NCBI GenBank assembly: GCA_032622095.1
Contig: CP136062.1
Coordinates: 226,374,578-226,438,577 of the forward strand
Direction: 5' to 3'
Source of the DNA: Siphonodentalium dalli
Lineage: Eukaryota > Mollusca > Scaphopoda > Gadilida > Siphonodentaliidae
DNA: 64,000 bases
The notes beneath the pieces are model-generated. The model worked only from the letters and a program-made list of their open reading frames with translations. It was not told where the DNA came from and did no database searches. Both the position numbers and the translations under genes were made by a program. Position 1 is the stretch's first letter. The number at the start of each line of letters is the position of its first letter. Below are positions 1 through 10,467 of the stretch, piece after piece.

Positions 1-237
1 GTATCTATAGTCTCAAATTAACATTGTATTTAGTTACTTTTTCCCTTCCGTTCAGTTTCTATATCCCCTAGTTAGCAGAAGATAAAGTGCATAATCGAGG
101 TGACTAATGGGTGAACATCACCAACTTCAACTGTGGAACTTCAATCTGATCCCAGATATCCAGATATCCAGGCCATAGTGATTGAGGCCTGAGCAGAATT
201 AACCCTCTGGGGACCTCATTCTACAACACACTATTAT
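1..237. mobile_element. E-long repeat fragment
   Basis: This is the left part of a repeat that recurs near 18700, 24640, 36390, 38475, 45310, 50390 and 55060. Shared landmarks are AGTCTCAAATTAACATTG, TCAGTTTCTATATCCCC, a segment ending in GGTGAACATCACCAACTTC, and one E arm (CTCTGGGGACCTCATTCT). It is cut by the window edge. There is no coding potential; it is probably a non-autonomous element, class uncertain. Confidence 0.55.
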
Positions 238-278
238 TCCAGACTTGACTATATATTTTGTGAATATAGTACAATTTT

Positions 279-907
279 GTACAGTAATGCCTTAAATAAT
301 CGGTTCGATTCGCATGACATTTCCTTGCTCGTTGTGATGACCTTTTCCAATGACCTTTGCAAATGTTGATCATAAAATGACATACATGTACAGTAATGCC
401 CTAAATAATCGACTCCTTAACCACAGTAGAATTATGGGTAACTTTTCAGGATTTAGTCCGAAATATGGCTTGTTACCATTCATCGGAAAGCTCTCACTGA
501 GTAGAGTACAGTACAGAAATTTTCACTGAGAGCTTTCCGATGAATGGCAACAAGCCATATTTCCGACTAAATCCTGAAAAGTTACCCATAATTCTACTGT
601 GGTTAAGGAGTCGATTATTTAGTGCATTACTGTACATGTGTGTAATTTTATGATCAACATTTGCAAAGGTTATTGGAAAAGGTCATCACAACGAGCAAGG
701 AAATGTCACTGAGAGCTTTCCGATGAATGGCAACAAGCCATATTTCCGACTAAATCCTGAAAAGTTACCCATAATTCTACTGTGGTTAAGGAGTCGATTA
801 TTTAGTGCATTACTGTACATGTGTGTAATTTTATGATCAACATTTGCAAAGGTTATTGGAAAAGGTCATCACAACGAGCAAGGAAATGTCATGCGAATCG
901 AAACCCG
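279..907. mobile_element. D foldback element, palindromic and partly duplicated
   Basis: The left arm runs from about 301 to 498 and includes the D terminus TACAGTAATGCCCTAAATAA. The right arm is its reverse complement and is present twice in tandem (524-706 and 707-889, period 183). The inverted symmetry extends past the D terminus into flanking DNA (GGTCATCACAACGAGCAAGG at 866 mirrors 322-341), so more than a simple transposon insertion is involved. Another D terminus lies at 279-302. No ORF is present. Confidence 0.7.
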
Positions 908-1167
908 TATCTCATCTAATCCTATTTGGATAAGAGTCATTCCTCCCCAGGATAAGAGTCCTCCCCAGGATCAATATAAAAGGAGGCAAATCTTCTTAAC
1001 AGCAAAATGCTGAGCATCGGGAAAATGGACTAACTCTTTTATTCCAATGAGACTCGTAGAAGGATTTGTGGTCAAGTGCGTTAATGAAATAGATTCCAAA
1101 CCCCCCGAGTGGACATAAGTGACAGCATTGTGCCGATGTACCACTGAGGCATCTCAGATCCGAGGAC

Positions 1168-1568
1168 TTAACCCTTTACCCAACAAACCGGCCAAAACCG
1201 GCCAAATAAAGCTTCAACAGCCTAAAATATCTTCGGTCTGTCTCAATAGAACCATACAAATATGGATATCATTGGAACCGGCTCCTTGACCACATTGTGA
1301 TAGTTACAGTTATACCCTGTGCCAATGCATTCTCTTATATATGCGAGTCGACCATAGGTCGCCTCGCATATATAAGAGAATGCATTGGCCTAAAAAAAAT
1401 ATCTTTTTTTAACACTTTTTACCATTTTTTCTTACATTCTTTAACAATTTTATAAATTTTAATGTGTTAAGCCAATGCATTCTCTATATATGCGAGGCGA
1501 CCTATGGTCGACTCGCATATATAAGAGAATGCATTGGCACAGGGCTCTTCTGTTGGGTAAAGGGTTAA
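1168..1568 (-). mobile_element. TTAA-A element, copy 1
   Basis: A full-length non-autonomous piggyBac-like element with TTAA on both sides, reading CCCTTTACCCAACA inward from each end. It carries two hairpins of about 69 bp (the first at 1321-1389) separated by an AT-rich spacer. It lies head-to-head with copy 2, 67 bp away. The family assignment rests on the TTAA target and the CCCTTT ends; no transposase is present. Confidence 0.85.
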
Positions 1569-1635
1569 TGCTCTTAGCGTACCCAAAGGTTGATATTAAA
1601 GACATATTATGTACTTGTTCAGGTGCGTAAAACTG

Positions 1636-2033
1636 TTAACCCTTTACCCAACAGAAGGGCCCTGTGCCAATGCATTCTCTTATATATGCGAGTCGACCAT
1701 AGGTCGCCTCGCATATATAAGAGAATGCATTGGCTTAACACATTAAAAATTATAAAATTGTTAAAGAATGTAAGAAAAAATGGTAAAAAGTGTTAAATTT
1801 TTTTTTTTTTAGGCCAATGCATTCTCTTATATATGCGAGGCGACCTATGGTCGACTCGCATATATAAGAGAATGCATTGGCACAGGGCTAACTGTAACTA
1901 TCACAATGTGGTCAAGGAGCCGGTTCCAATGATATCCATATTTGTATGGTTCTATTGAGACAGACCGAAGATATTTTAGGCTGTTGAAGCTTTATTTGGC
2001 CGGTTTTGGCCGGTTTGTTGGGTAAAGGGTTAA
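1636..2033 (+). mobile_element. TTAA-A element, copy 2
   Basis: A full-length copy with TTAA on both sides. Order of parts: end, hairpin 1, spacer (TTAAAGAATGTAAGAAAA), hairpin 2, a unique arm containing GGAGCCGGTTCCAATG and TTTGGCCGGTTTTGGCCGG, end. It abuts an open frame that begins immediately downstream. Confidence 0.85.
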
Positions 2034-2040
2034 GTTAGTA

Positions 2041-2334
2041 TTCAAGCGCTATGACAACTGCAGGAATGTAACATCCTTCTATAGCCGAAAATTTGAAGCA
2101 AAACTACGCTCAATTGTAAATATTTACTACTCGATTCGAGATGCATCTATCGGCATTAAACAAATGAAAATGAGAGACACTGCATTTAGTTCATATATAA
2201 GAATGATGGTGTGTTGTCAATTTGGATATACTATTTGTAAAAATTACTACTTTGAACAAGATTATTCTCCATTTCTATTTGATCACCGTACCGGAGTGGT
2301 TCACACCACTTTAATTTCATTTCATTTTCGATAG
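2041..2334 (+). other. Unassigned open frame, possible LINE remnant
   Basis: The frame is open for 97 codons from just after the TTAA-A element to a TAG at 2332-2334. It has no early ATG; the first is at 2164. The product is rich in Tyr, Phe, Arg and Lys and matches no family I recognise. The same frame, with two stops, leads into the LINE-like C-terminal segment at 2395-2496. It may be a decayed retroelement tail cut by the A insertion, or chance. Confidence 0.25.
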
Positions 2335-2394
2335 CCGGATCGACTCTCTGAAATGCTTTACTGTTGATCATCTGCAACTGAGTGTCCTGGATAT

Positions 2395-2600
2395 GATGAA
2401 TTCAAGGGTCTTTTGAAAACTCATTTATTCACAGAATATTATTCTGAACATTTGGACGTGAAACTAATGAACCAGCTTTCAATGTGCGCTACATAATTAT
2501 TGCATGTTTGAAAGTAAATTTGTGATTTTTTAAGTTGTCAAGCGCCTTGAAACCATGGTGATATGTGCTGTATACAAGAAATGTGTCACATGATATGATA
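2395..2600 (+). pseudogene. LINE 3' end remnant
   Basis: 2395-2496 translates to a segment beginning DEFKGLLKTHLF and ending at a TAA. This resembles the last residues of many animal LINE reverse transcriptases, where a line such as FKSxLKTHLF precedes the stop. Downstream, GTCAAGCGCCTTGAAACC with CTGTATACAAGAAATGTG resembles a LINE 3' UTR with its GCGCCTTGA motif. The upstream frame has stops, so only debris remains. The LINE clade cannot be set. Confidence 0.4.
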
Positions 2601-2837
2601 TTAGCTACATATTTGATTTATCCATCGCACAAAAATTGCCTTTTGTGGGGGGAAATCTGTCATTTTCCTAAGTTTTATATTCGTTACTTCATTTATGAGG
2701 TCATACAAACTAATTAGTATTCATGATGTGGGAAAACTATAGCGCAGCTTAGAGCGAAAGAGTTTGTTGGTTTTGTTATAGTTATTCTGAGCTGGCCTTG
2801 TTCTAATTAAATGGTTTATAGATGTTTTAGAGCAAAA

Positions 2838-3110
2838 CTAGAGGTGTGACTGTCCCAATGGGACTAAGGATACCCCCTGTGTTTTTAAAACACTAAGATG
2901 TCAGTAAACATTAAGTTAAAATAATAAAATAACAGATTCCCATTGCAGGTGCACAACCCTAACGCCTAACCCTATTGACCAAAAAATGTAGGAATAAAAC
3001 CTCGGACAAAATTATGCATGTTACGAAAATGTTCTAAGGTGAATAAAACCATAAATAAAAATGTCGGACAGAAATCATTATCGCAGGTGCACAGGTTCCC
3101 ATTGTACTAA
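2838..3110 (+). repeat. Interspersed repeat K, copy 1
   Basis: Shares AATGTAGGAATAA, CTCGGACAAAATTAT and CGCAGGTGCACA with 30040-30240 and 32430-32870. It opens with TGTCCCAATGGGACTAAGGA and contains degenerate CCTAACCCT repeats. It resembles LINE 3' UTRs I recall from molluscs. No ORF. Confidence 0.45.
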
Positions 3111-3290
3111 ATATCTGTGATAAATTGCAGTCGTAATTAAACCATTCCTAGGTGAATGGATATTAAATAACTTTACCCACTTCCATCATAATGAAGTTGT
3201 CAATAAAGTGCCACAAGTCAATAAGCCGAGCCTTTTATTTATATACTATAGCTCTGAAGTGTGATGTCCCTGAAGGGAGACATATGAAAA
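3111..3290 (+). repeat. Direct repeat Q, copy 1
   Basis: Diverged direct duplicate of 4790-4970, sharing ATGAAGTTGTCAATAAAGTG and CCTTTTATTTATATACTATA. The two copies bracket the Helitron-like and D insertions, which suggests an old local duplication of about 1.68 kb offset. Confidence 0.55.
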
Positions 3291-3536
3291 CAATAATAAT
3301 ATGGACAAAACATGACTGTCATTCAGCCACAATAAAAAATAAACTTCATGTTTCGATGCTGACAAATCAGTCATCATAAAATGCGCTGCTTTAAATGCTT
3401 ACAGTCATCTGTAAAGACCTTTTATAGCAAAATCAATGTGGATCATGTGTATTATAGTCATATTTCACTCCAGTATTTGGATCTAATTGTGATATATGTA
3501 GTTACGCCTTCCACAAATCATTCAACAACATATTTA

Positions 3537-4297
3537 TCTATTATATATTTTGGAACTTCTGTCTGTGCGTATATGTATGTATGTATGTGTGTGTGTGTGT
3601 TTTTGACTCGAAAAATGCTCGACCAATCCAACTCAAATTTGGTACGTAGACCTACTTTTATTTCGGGAACAATATGGGCGGGTCCAATTTCACATGTCAC
3701 CAATGTCCTTGACCTTGACCTCACTCATATATGCTCATATAAGCATGTTTCTGGACCGATCAAACAATAGTTTTTTTCTTTCTCCTAATACTTTTCAACA
3801 ATGTTCGCTCAGGAATGTTAAAATTAGTAGATCGAATCAATCCCTCAAAGGTTTTCTCTTTCTCCTAATACTCCTAATACCTAATACTCCTAATACTCCT
3901 CTCCTAATACTCCTAATACTCCTCTCCTAATACTCCTAATACTCCTAATACTCCTCTCCTAATACTCCTAATACTCCTAATACTCCTAATACTCCTCTCC
4001 TAATACTCCTAATACTCCTAATACTCCTAATACTCAATACTCCTAATACTCCTAATACTCAATACTCCTAATACTCCTAATATTCCTAATACTCCTAATA
4101 CTCAATACTCCTAATACTCAATACTCCTAATACTCCTAATACTCAATACTCCTAATACTCCTAATACTCCTAATACTCCTAATACTCCTAATACTCCTAA
4201 TACTTTTCAAGTCCAGGCGCTGTATATTTCTGCCCAGACGTAGGTGATCAAAAAGAAATCCCTCAATAGCTGGGACGAAGTCGGGCACATCAGCTAG
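3537..4297 (+). mobile_element. Helitron-like non-autonomous element, copy 1
   Basis: Starts with TCTATTATATATTTTG directly after an A and ends with CTAG directly before a T, the Helitron insertion pattern. A small GAC-GAA-GTC fold lies just inside the 3' end. The second copy at 19968-20723 has the same start and a near-identical end (GACGAAGTCGGG). Near the 5' end lie (ATGT)n/(GT)n and then text containing CCAACTCAAATTTGGTACG. No Rep/helicase ORF. The interior holds a large 9-bp array. Confidence 0.6.
3865..4206 (+). repeat. 9-bp tandem array (ACTCCTAAT)n
   Basis: About 340 bp of CTCCTAATA repeats with interspersed short forms (CTCAATACT and CTCTCCTAATACT), inside the Helitron-like element. 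The opposite strand is purine-rich. No protein-coding meaning is evident. Confidence 0.9.
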
Positions 4298-4367
4298 TAT
4301 TATACAAATATGTTATTAAATGAGTTGTGGATTATTACAAATTCATGTGTTCTGATATAATTGTATC

Positions 4368-4573
4368 TACAGTAATGCTCTAAATAATCGACTCCTTAAC
4401 CACAGCAGAATTATTTGTAATTTTTCAGGATTTAGTCGGAAATATGGCTTGTTGCCATTCATCACTGAGAGCTTTCCGATGAATGACAACAAGCCATATA
4501 TCCGACTAAATCCTGAAAAATTACCAATAATTCTGCTGTGGTTAAGGAGTCGATTATTTAGAGCATTACTGTA
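4368..4573. mobile_element. D foldback element
   Basis: A full foldback copy, TACAGTAATGCTCTAAATAA at the left and its inverted form ending GCATTACTGTA at the right. The arms are nearly perfect inverted repeats meeting at TTCATCACTGAGAGC. TA-type termini suggest a Tc1/mariner-like origin. Confidence 0.8.
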
Positions 4574-4789
4574 TTTCAATCCAATGTTATTTTTCAATAA
4601 CAACGGTCATGGTGACCGTCATGCAAGCAATGAAGATATAACACTAGCAGGTATTGGTCAATTGGTCACTTCAGAAAATGTCTCGTGATATACATCCTTA
4701 CGCCTTCCATAACTTATTCAATATAATATTCTTGAATTCTTTTGTAAAGATGCGAGTGGTGTTGTCTATTTAAATCCAGAATTATTTTC

Positions 4790-4970
4790 AATAACATATT
4801 GCAGTGGTAATTAAACAGTTCCCATATGAATGGATAACGACTTTACCCAATTCTATCATAATGAAGTTGTCAATAAAGTGCCGTAATTCAATAAGGTCGA
4901 GCCTTTTATTTATATACTATAGCTGTGAAGTGTGACTTCCGTCATTTCCTGAAGTGAGATATTAAACCGA
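4790..4970 (+). repeat. Direct repeat Q, copy 2
   Basis: Diverged partner of 3111-3290; see shared ATGAAGTTGTCAATAAAGTG. It lies downstream of the D element. Confidence 0.5.
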
Positions 4971-5149
4971 TCCTTCTCAGCCAAATAGCACTCGGATTTG
5001 AATATTTCCATTTGGATTTCCTACCTAAACCTATTTACGACACTGAATTCATTCCGATTATAGCAGCAAACAATCTGCGATATCCCACCTATCACATAAT
5101 CTCCATGGAAACTATTATCTCAAATAACATCTCCCAACATGAATAACAA

Positions 5150-5212
5150 TTAACCCTTTCATGACGGGAGCGGCACTGGTGAATATACAAGTGAATGCAT
5201 TGGCTTACAACA
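5150..5212 (+). mobile_element. TTAA-C fragment
   Basis: TTAA followed by CCCTTTCATGACGGGAGCGG, then a collapsed hairpin ending TGCATTGGCTTACAA. Only the left end and part of one hairpin remain. Confidence 0.6.
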
Positions 5213-5655
5213 GAAGGAACATCAAAATATATACAGTTCAGCTCATATGCCAAACATAATCAGCGTGTAAATAGTATATTGTCGTCAAGACGTATGATGG
5301 TGTACATAAACAAGAGACTGCTCGTGTTACAGAAGTTGTGCTTCTGTTTACACAACACAGCGCAATTGTATTGGTTAATCACACAAAAATGATATAAACG
5401 CTCTTTATTATTTCCATATCAGAAACACAATAACAAATAACGCTCTTTATGTTTACCATATTCAGATCTAAACAAAAGCCAGGAAACGTAACGTTTTTTG
5501 CTTTTGTTTACATAACAAAGGGGAAAAAATTGACAATAACATACTGTTTATGCCATATTTCTGGTTGGCAAAACAACAAAGTCTGTCTATATCTTACTAT
5601 TCCTTCTGTTTATGGCGGTTTTTGACGGAGGTGAATATTTTAACAGCATACCCAA

Positions 5656-6165
5656 GGTCGAGGTAAATTGTATGATTACATAACCCTTTCATGACGGGAT
5701 CTGCGCTGGTGCATATATAAGAGAATACACTGGCTAACATGGTCGAGGTAAATTGTATGATTACATAACCCTTTCATGACGGGATCTGCGCTGGTGCATA
5801 TATAAGAGAATACACTGGCTTACATGGTCGAGGTAAATTGTATGATTACATAACCCTTTCATGACGGGATCTGCGCTGGTGCATATATAAGAGAATACAC
5901 TGGCTAACATGGTCGAGGTAAATTGTATGATTACATAACCCTTTCATGACGGGATCTGCGCTGGTGCATATATAAGAGAATACACTGGCTTACATGGTCG
6001 ATGTAAATTGTATGATTACATAACCCTTTCATGACGGGATCTGCGCTGGTGCATATATAAGAGAATACACTGGCTAACATGGTCGAGGTAAATTGTATGA
6101 TTACATAACCCTTTAATGACCGGATCATAGGGAGCCTCGCATATATAAGAGAATGCACTGGCTTA
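5656..6165 (+). repeat. 85-bp tandem array derived from TTAA-C
   Basis: Units begin GGTCGAGGTAAATTG at 5656, 5741, 5826, 5911, 5996 and 6081, exactly 85 bp apart. Each contains a TTAA-C left end (CCCTTTCATGACGGGATCTG) and half of its hairpin. Units end alternately in GGCTAACAT and GGCTTACAT, so a 170-bp dimer is the higher-order unit. The last copy is diverged. Confidence 0.9.
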
Positions 6166-6400
6166 TAAAGATCAAGGCAAATTGTATGATTACATAACTC
6201 TTCATGACGGGAGCTGCGCTGGTGCAGCATTAAAGATCCTGTGCCAGTGCATTTTCTTATATATGCGCTGGCTTACAAGGACAAGGTATTAAAAGTATTG
6301 TTAGGCCAATTCATTCTCTTATATAAGCGAGGATCCCTATGGGAGACTCGCATATATATATAAAGAGAATTCATTGGCAAAGGGTTTTTTGCAAAATTTC
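6166..6400 (+). mobile_element. TTAA-C remnants next to the 85-bp array
   Basis: Contains a degraded left end (TCTTCATGACGGGAGCTGCG), a collapsed first hairpin, and a second hairpin whose tip reads ATCCC/GGGAG inside the usual GCGAG/CTCGC arms. It ends in GCAAAATTTCAGGAAGTTCC, matching the C right end. No right TTAA is recognisable. Confidence 0.6.
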
Positions 6401-6477
6401 AGGAAGTTCCAGGCATGCATGGTAAGGCCTATAATCGACCAACTCTAACTGCTATGATTGTGTGGTTGCTCTTATAG

Positions 6478-6636
6478 TACAGTAATGCTCTAAATAATCG
6501 ACTCCTTAACCACACCAGAATTATGGGTAATTTTTCATGATTTAGTCGGAAATAAGCCATATTTCTGACTAAATGCTGAAAAATTACCCATATTTATGCT
6601 GTGGTTAAGGAGTCGATTATTTAGGGCATTGCTGTA
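6478..6636. mobile_element. D foldback element, shortened
   Basis: D termini TACAGTAATGCTCTAAATAA and GGGCATTGCTGTA with inverted arms, but the centre (the TTGCCATTCATCGGAAAG part) is missing. No ORF. Confidence 0.75.
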
Positions 6637-6699
6637 TGACACGAACCTCAACTCAGACAACCTACATACTTTATTAAGCCTTTATATGATTTCTCCCAT

Positions 6700-6794
6700 T
6701 CAGTTATAAAGGTATCCCCCGCTTTCTGTTATTCCAGTTACCTCGAATAAATTTGTATATTATACCATAATATTCTAGAATATTCTCGCTTTAT
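6700..6794 (+). repeat. Repeat L fragment with HSE-like motif
   Basis: Matches L copies at 11515, 23225 and 37130 (TTATTCCAGTTACCTCGAAT, then AATATTCTAGAATATTCTCG, then GCTTTATT). The L sequence resumes after the H insertion at 7435 (GTTTGTTGTTAAAGTCTGG), so H is nested in L. Confidence 0.55.
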
Positions 6795-7434
6795 TTAAAG
6801 GGGTACTGTACACAGAGATAGGCAATTTTTGTATTTACTCCCATTGACATAACTTTCAAGTTAGATTGTGTTCGTGTTTATATGAGTTTCGTATAAACCT
6901 AATTTAGCGACGAAAATATTGATCTTGGAAATAAAAATATTACGATTTCAAACTACGCGCCATGTTTTTGACCTTCACCGGAGAAGACGCAGGTTGCAGG
7001 ATGAACCGGAAGTTCAATTGATGCCTGCAATCTCTTCCATCGAACAATCTCACCCCTTATAAAAATACTTGACGCTTTATGAATCTTGTTTCTTCTCTTT
7101 TTTTCCAAATTGGTTATAGCGGGACTTCCTTTTGCGTGTAACATGTTTTGTTCGCAACTCAATAATGTTCGTCGTAAACGGCCGTCGATAAAAGACACCC
7201 AACATGTGAGATTTCAAGAACGGTAACTTGCAATGGCATAATTCGCCATTTTATGACTCCAGCCATAAATTCATTTATATTAAATAATTCAATTTGACTT
7301 TTATGATAGCCTGTTAACCGGAACGTTTTCAGTAGACATCGTCGACTCAAATACGTTATTTTAAAATATAATATTGATATTAGATCGCAATTGTTACCGG
7401 GAATTTATTGAAATTGGCGTACAGTACCCCTTAA
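6795..7434 (+). mobile_element. TTAA-H element, copy 1
   Basis: TTAA followed by AGGGGTACTGTAC on the left, GTACAGTACCCC then TTAA on the right. The right half matches the second copy at 39358-39957 (GCCATTTTATG, GGAATTTATTGAAA). An open frame of about 80 codons on the minus strand is unrecognised and not shared clearly with the second copy. It is probably non-autonomous; the TTAA target suggests piggyBac-type mobilisation. Confidence 0.7.
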
Positions 7435-7471
7435 GTTTGTTGTTAAAGTCTGGGTACAGACACACTATTTC

Positions 7472-7632
7472 AAGGCTTGCCCCCCCCCCTTATGAATATA
7501 GAGGACTTGTGATGCATGCTATAAGGCTTGCCCCCCCCCCCCCCTTATGAATATAGAGGACTTGTGATGCATGCTATAAGGCTCCCCCCCCCCCCCCATA
7601 TGATTATAGAGGACTTGTGATGCATGCTATAA
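7472..7632 (+). repeat. Tandem repeat with poly-C tracts
   Basis: Three units of about 50-54 bp, each with a run of 9-14 C followed by a TATGAATATAGAGGACTTGT-like segment and GATGCATGCTATAAG. Unit length varies mainly through the C run. Confidence 0.85.
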
Positions 7633-7947
7633 GTGATTGGCTTCCGTGTTCTGTTATCTGAGACTCCATGTTACTAAATAAAGGCTTTGTTTCTTTATAA
7701 ACAATTATCACAATTGGACACAGACTGCCAGTCCCAAATAAACTTCAGCACTTCCATAGGGGATGAGGACGGTGTTTAACTTCTGGAAGGCAGCACTCCT
7801 CCAAACAATTATAGTAGGCACATTAGACATGAAAGTGCAAAAGTAAGGAAATAAATCGGGGAAAGCTGAATTTTTAAATATTATTTAGGCCATAGCATCC
7901 CGGACGCGTCACGAAAAGTCTCCTAAAATCTGAGTTGAGCTTTCTGA

Positions 7948-9790
7948 GTTACATCATTTTTTCCAAATAATTTAAAAAAAATTACTTTTCACAATCACGG
8001 AAATAATTGGATGTTGTAAAAAATGTTCAGCCGAAACATATACAAAAGGCACTCAATATTGTTTGATACACAATTCTCGAACCAAACACACCCATTCAAA
8101 GGGAAACTTCGAATGAATTTCGCAGATATGGATATGAAATAATAACACTGAGCCAAAACAATGACGATTTTGAAGGCAAAAATTTTGTATTCGATGGCGG
8201 ATTTCTCGGGTTTCTCAAAACATAGACGCAAATTATCTATTTTAAAAACTGCACAGACACCACTTCGTCACTTTAATAAGCAGAATTAGCGAGTATGCAT
8301 ATCATAAGTGGTCAAAACTTCTAAAAACATAACCCTACCGTCAAAACTGGTTGTCAATGATCTGGTCATATTTTGCTCTTCTATTTTGTCTAATCTTGTC
8401 ATATGCATTACGCAGTTATACCAGTTTATGTGAAATATGAGTACGAGAATGAACATAGTGACACAATCAGAATACAATCGCAGTCATGATATGGCTGTCA
8501 AAATGGCCGCAACCACCAAGCAAAGACAAAAGCATCATATTGTATAACCACCTAGTAGGTAAAACAGATCCATCTGGAGGATTTATCAGTCATTAATTGC
8601 AACGAAGTCAAATCCAATGATTTACGTCTTTAACCCTTTGAATGCCAGGGGCCGATATTATCGGCCCTAAACCTACACAATAAGTCTGTTAAAGAATATA
8701 ATAAAATATATTAAAATTGTAAAAAAAATTGTAAAAAAAAAAAAAAAAAAAAAAATGTTAAGCCAATGCATTCTCTTATAAATGCGAGGCGACCTATGGT
8801 CGACTCGCATATATAAGAGAATGCATTGGCACAGGGTATATGGGTTGATACGAAAATCGGACCTGGCACTCAAAGGGTTAAAAGTTCGGGTTTTCTGTTT
8901 ACAGTCGGGCCCAAAAATAATAATTTTGGGCATGCAACACACGAAGTAATGTTTCTCCACACAGTGTATGGTAGTTTCATTCGGCGTGATGATAAATTAT
9001 TGAATGTAATACAGAAACTTAAATGCAATTCCTTGCGGTATAAATAGTAGTTAAATTTATGGATTTTTCAGCACTGCCCGTGATAATAAATCATACAATT
9101 ATGTTGCAATGCTTATTATATTGCAAAGAAAACGCCATCTCTTCAAAAGATTAGCACTCCATCTGACCTAGGTTTGGTTATCACAATGTTGCTATAAAAG
9201 GATTCTTTTCTCTAAACAATTATCGCAATCTGGATGCACAGACAGCCAGTCTCAAAAACATTTCAGTGGAGGTGCTACAAGGTCCCCTTGCTTATGTAAT
9301 GGATTATATTCGATGCAGAAGCTAATCGGTAAAAGAATCGACATGGTGCTTGCGCCGAGTTGATTCTTGACCGATTACCCAATGCTGAAAATATTATCTA
9401 ACTTAAAACCCACACATCAAACTGTCATTGGAGCCAACTATCCAATTGGTCTGGCATACAGCTCTGTCTTGATTACTGGTACCTGGGTATATGATCACAG
9501 TTGAGCACAGACAGTTATTGTTGTCCATGGCGAAATGTAATACGTTTCAATTATTATTTAATATGAATCTGGACTCGCCAGTTAAGTGACATTTCCTCTG
9601 AAGTTTGCCATTGCGCTGTGGATTTGGTTTGTGTGAGCTATATATTTCTATTCAATTTTATCTGTTGAATTTTGTCTTTGTTGATTCAAAGATACCCCAT
9701 CCAATTCAACATCAAATAATTAAGTTAACATTCCATAAGACATTTATCAGGCAAATCAAACATGAGCAACAATGGCAATCAACGATGGTC
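7948..9790 (+). repeat. 1.84-kb tandem duplication, unit 1
   Basis: Begins GTTACATCATTTTTTCCA and is repeated from 9791. The first 1.2 kb matches 9791-10999 closely, including a TTAA-B element at the same place; the last 0.6 kb (9169-9790) matches 12024-13041 apart from a TTAA-A insertion there. Open frames inside are short and unrecognised. Confidence 0.85.
8630..8881 (+). mobile_element. TTAA-B element, copy 1
   Basis: TTAA on both sides, ends CCCTTTGAATGCCAGG and CCTGGCACTCAAAGGG. Parts: a small GGCCGATATTATCGGCC palindrome, AT-rich spacer with a long A run, one 69-bp hairpin, then GGGTATATGGGTTGATACG. It is present at the same site in the second duplication unit, so it predates the duplication. 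Confidence 0.85.
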
Positions 9791-10467
9791 GTTACATCAT
9801 TTTTTCCATATAATTAAAAAAAAATTACTTTTCACAATCATGGAAATAATTGGATGTTGTAAAAAATGTTCAGCCGAAACATATACAAAAGGCACTCAAT
9901 ATTGTTTGATACACAATTCTCGAACCAAACACACCCATTCAAAGGGAAACTTCGAATGAATTTCGCAGATATGGATATGAAATAATAACACTGAGCCAAA
10001 ACAATGACGATTTTGAAGGCAAAATTTTGTATTCGATGGCGGATTTCTCGGGTTTCTCAAAACATAGACGCAAATTATCTATTTTAAAAACTGCACAGAC
10101 ACCACTTTGTCGCTTTAATAAGCAGAATTAGCGAGTACGCATATCATAAGTGGTCAAAACTTCTAAAAACATAACCCTACCGTCAAAACTGGTTGTCAAT
10201 GATCTGGTCATATTTTGCTCTTCTATTTTGTCTAATCTTGTCATATGCATTTCGAAGTTATACTAGTTTATGTGAAATATGAGTACGAGAATGAACATAG
10301 TGACACAATCAGAATACAATCGCAGTCATGATATGGCTGTCAAAATGGCCGCCACCACCAAGCAAAGACAAAAGCATCATATTGTATAACCACCTAGTAA
10401 AACAGATCCATCTGGAGGATTTATCAGTCATTAATTGCAACGAAGTCAAATCCAATGATTTACGTCT

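Noticed and set aside
1321-1389. Hairpin as a bacterial terminator or attC-like site
   Set aside because: The hairpin lies in transposons with TTAA flanks in DNA with no bacterial-type genes, and there is no integrase or operon context.
6953-7198. 81-codon minus-strand frame in TTAA-H as a protein
   Set aside because: The region is poorly conserved in the second H copy, which has no matching frame, so coding selection is unsupported.
8640-8665. GGCCGATATTATCGGCC as a transcription factor operator
   Set aside because: It recurs only as part of TTAA-B elements, just inside their left end, so it is a transposon subterminal palindrome.
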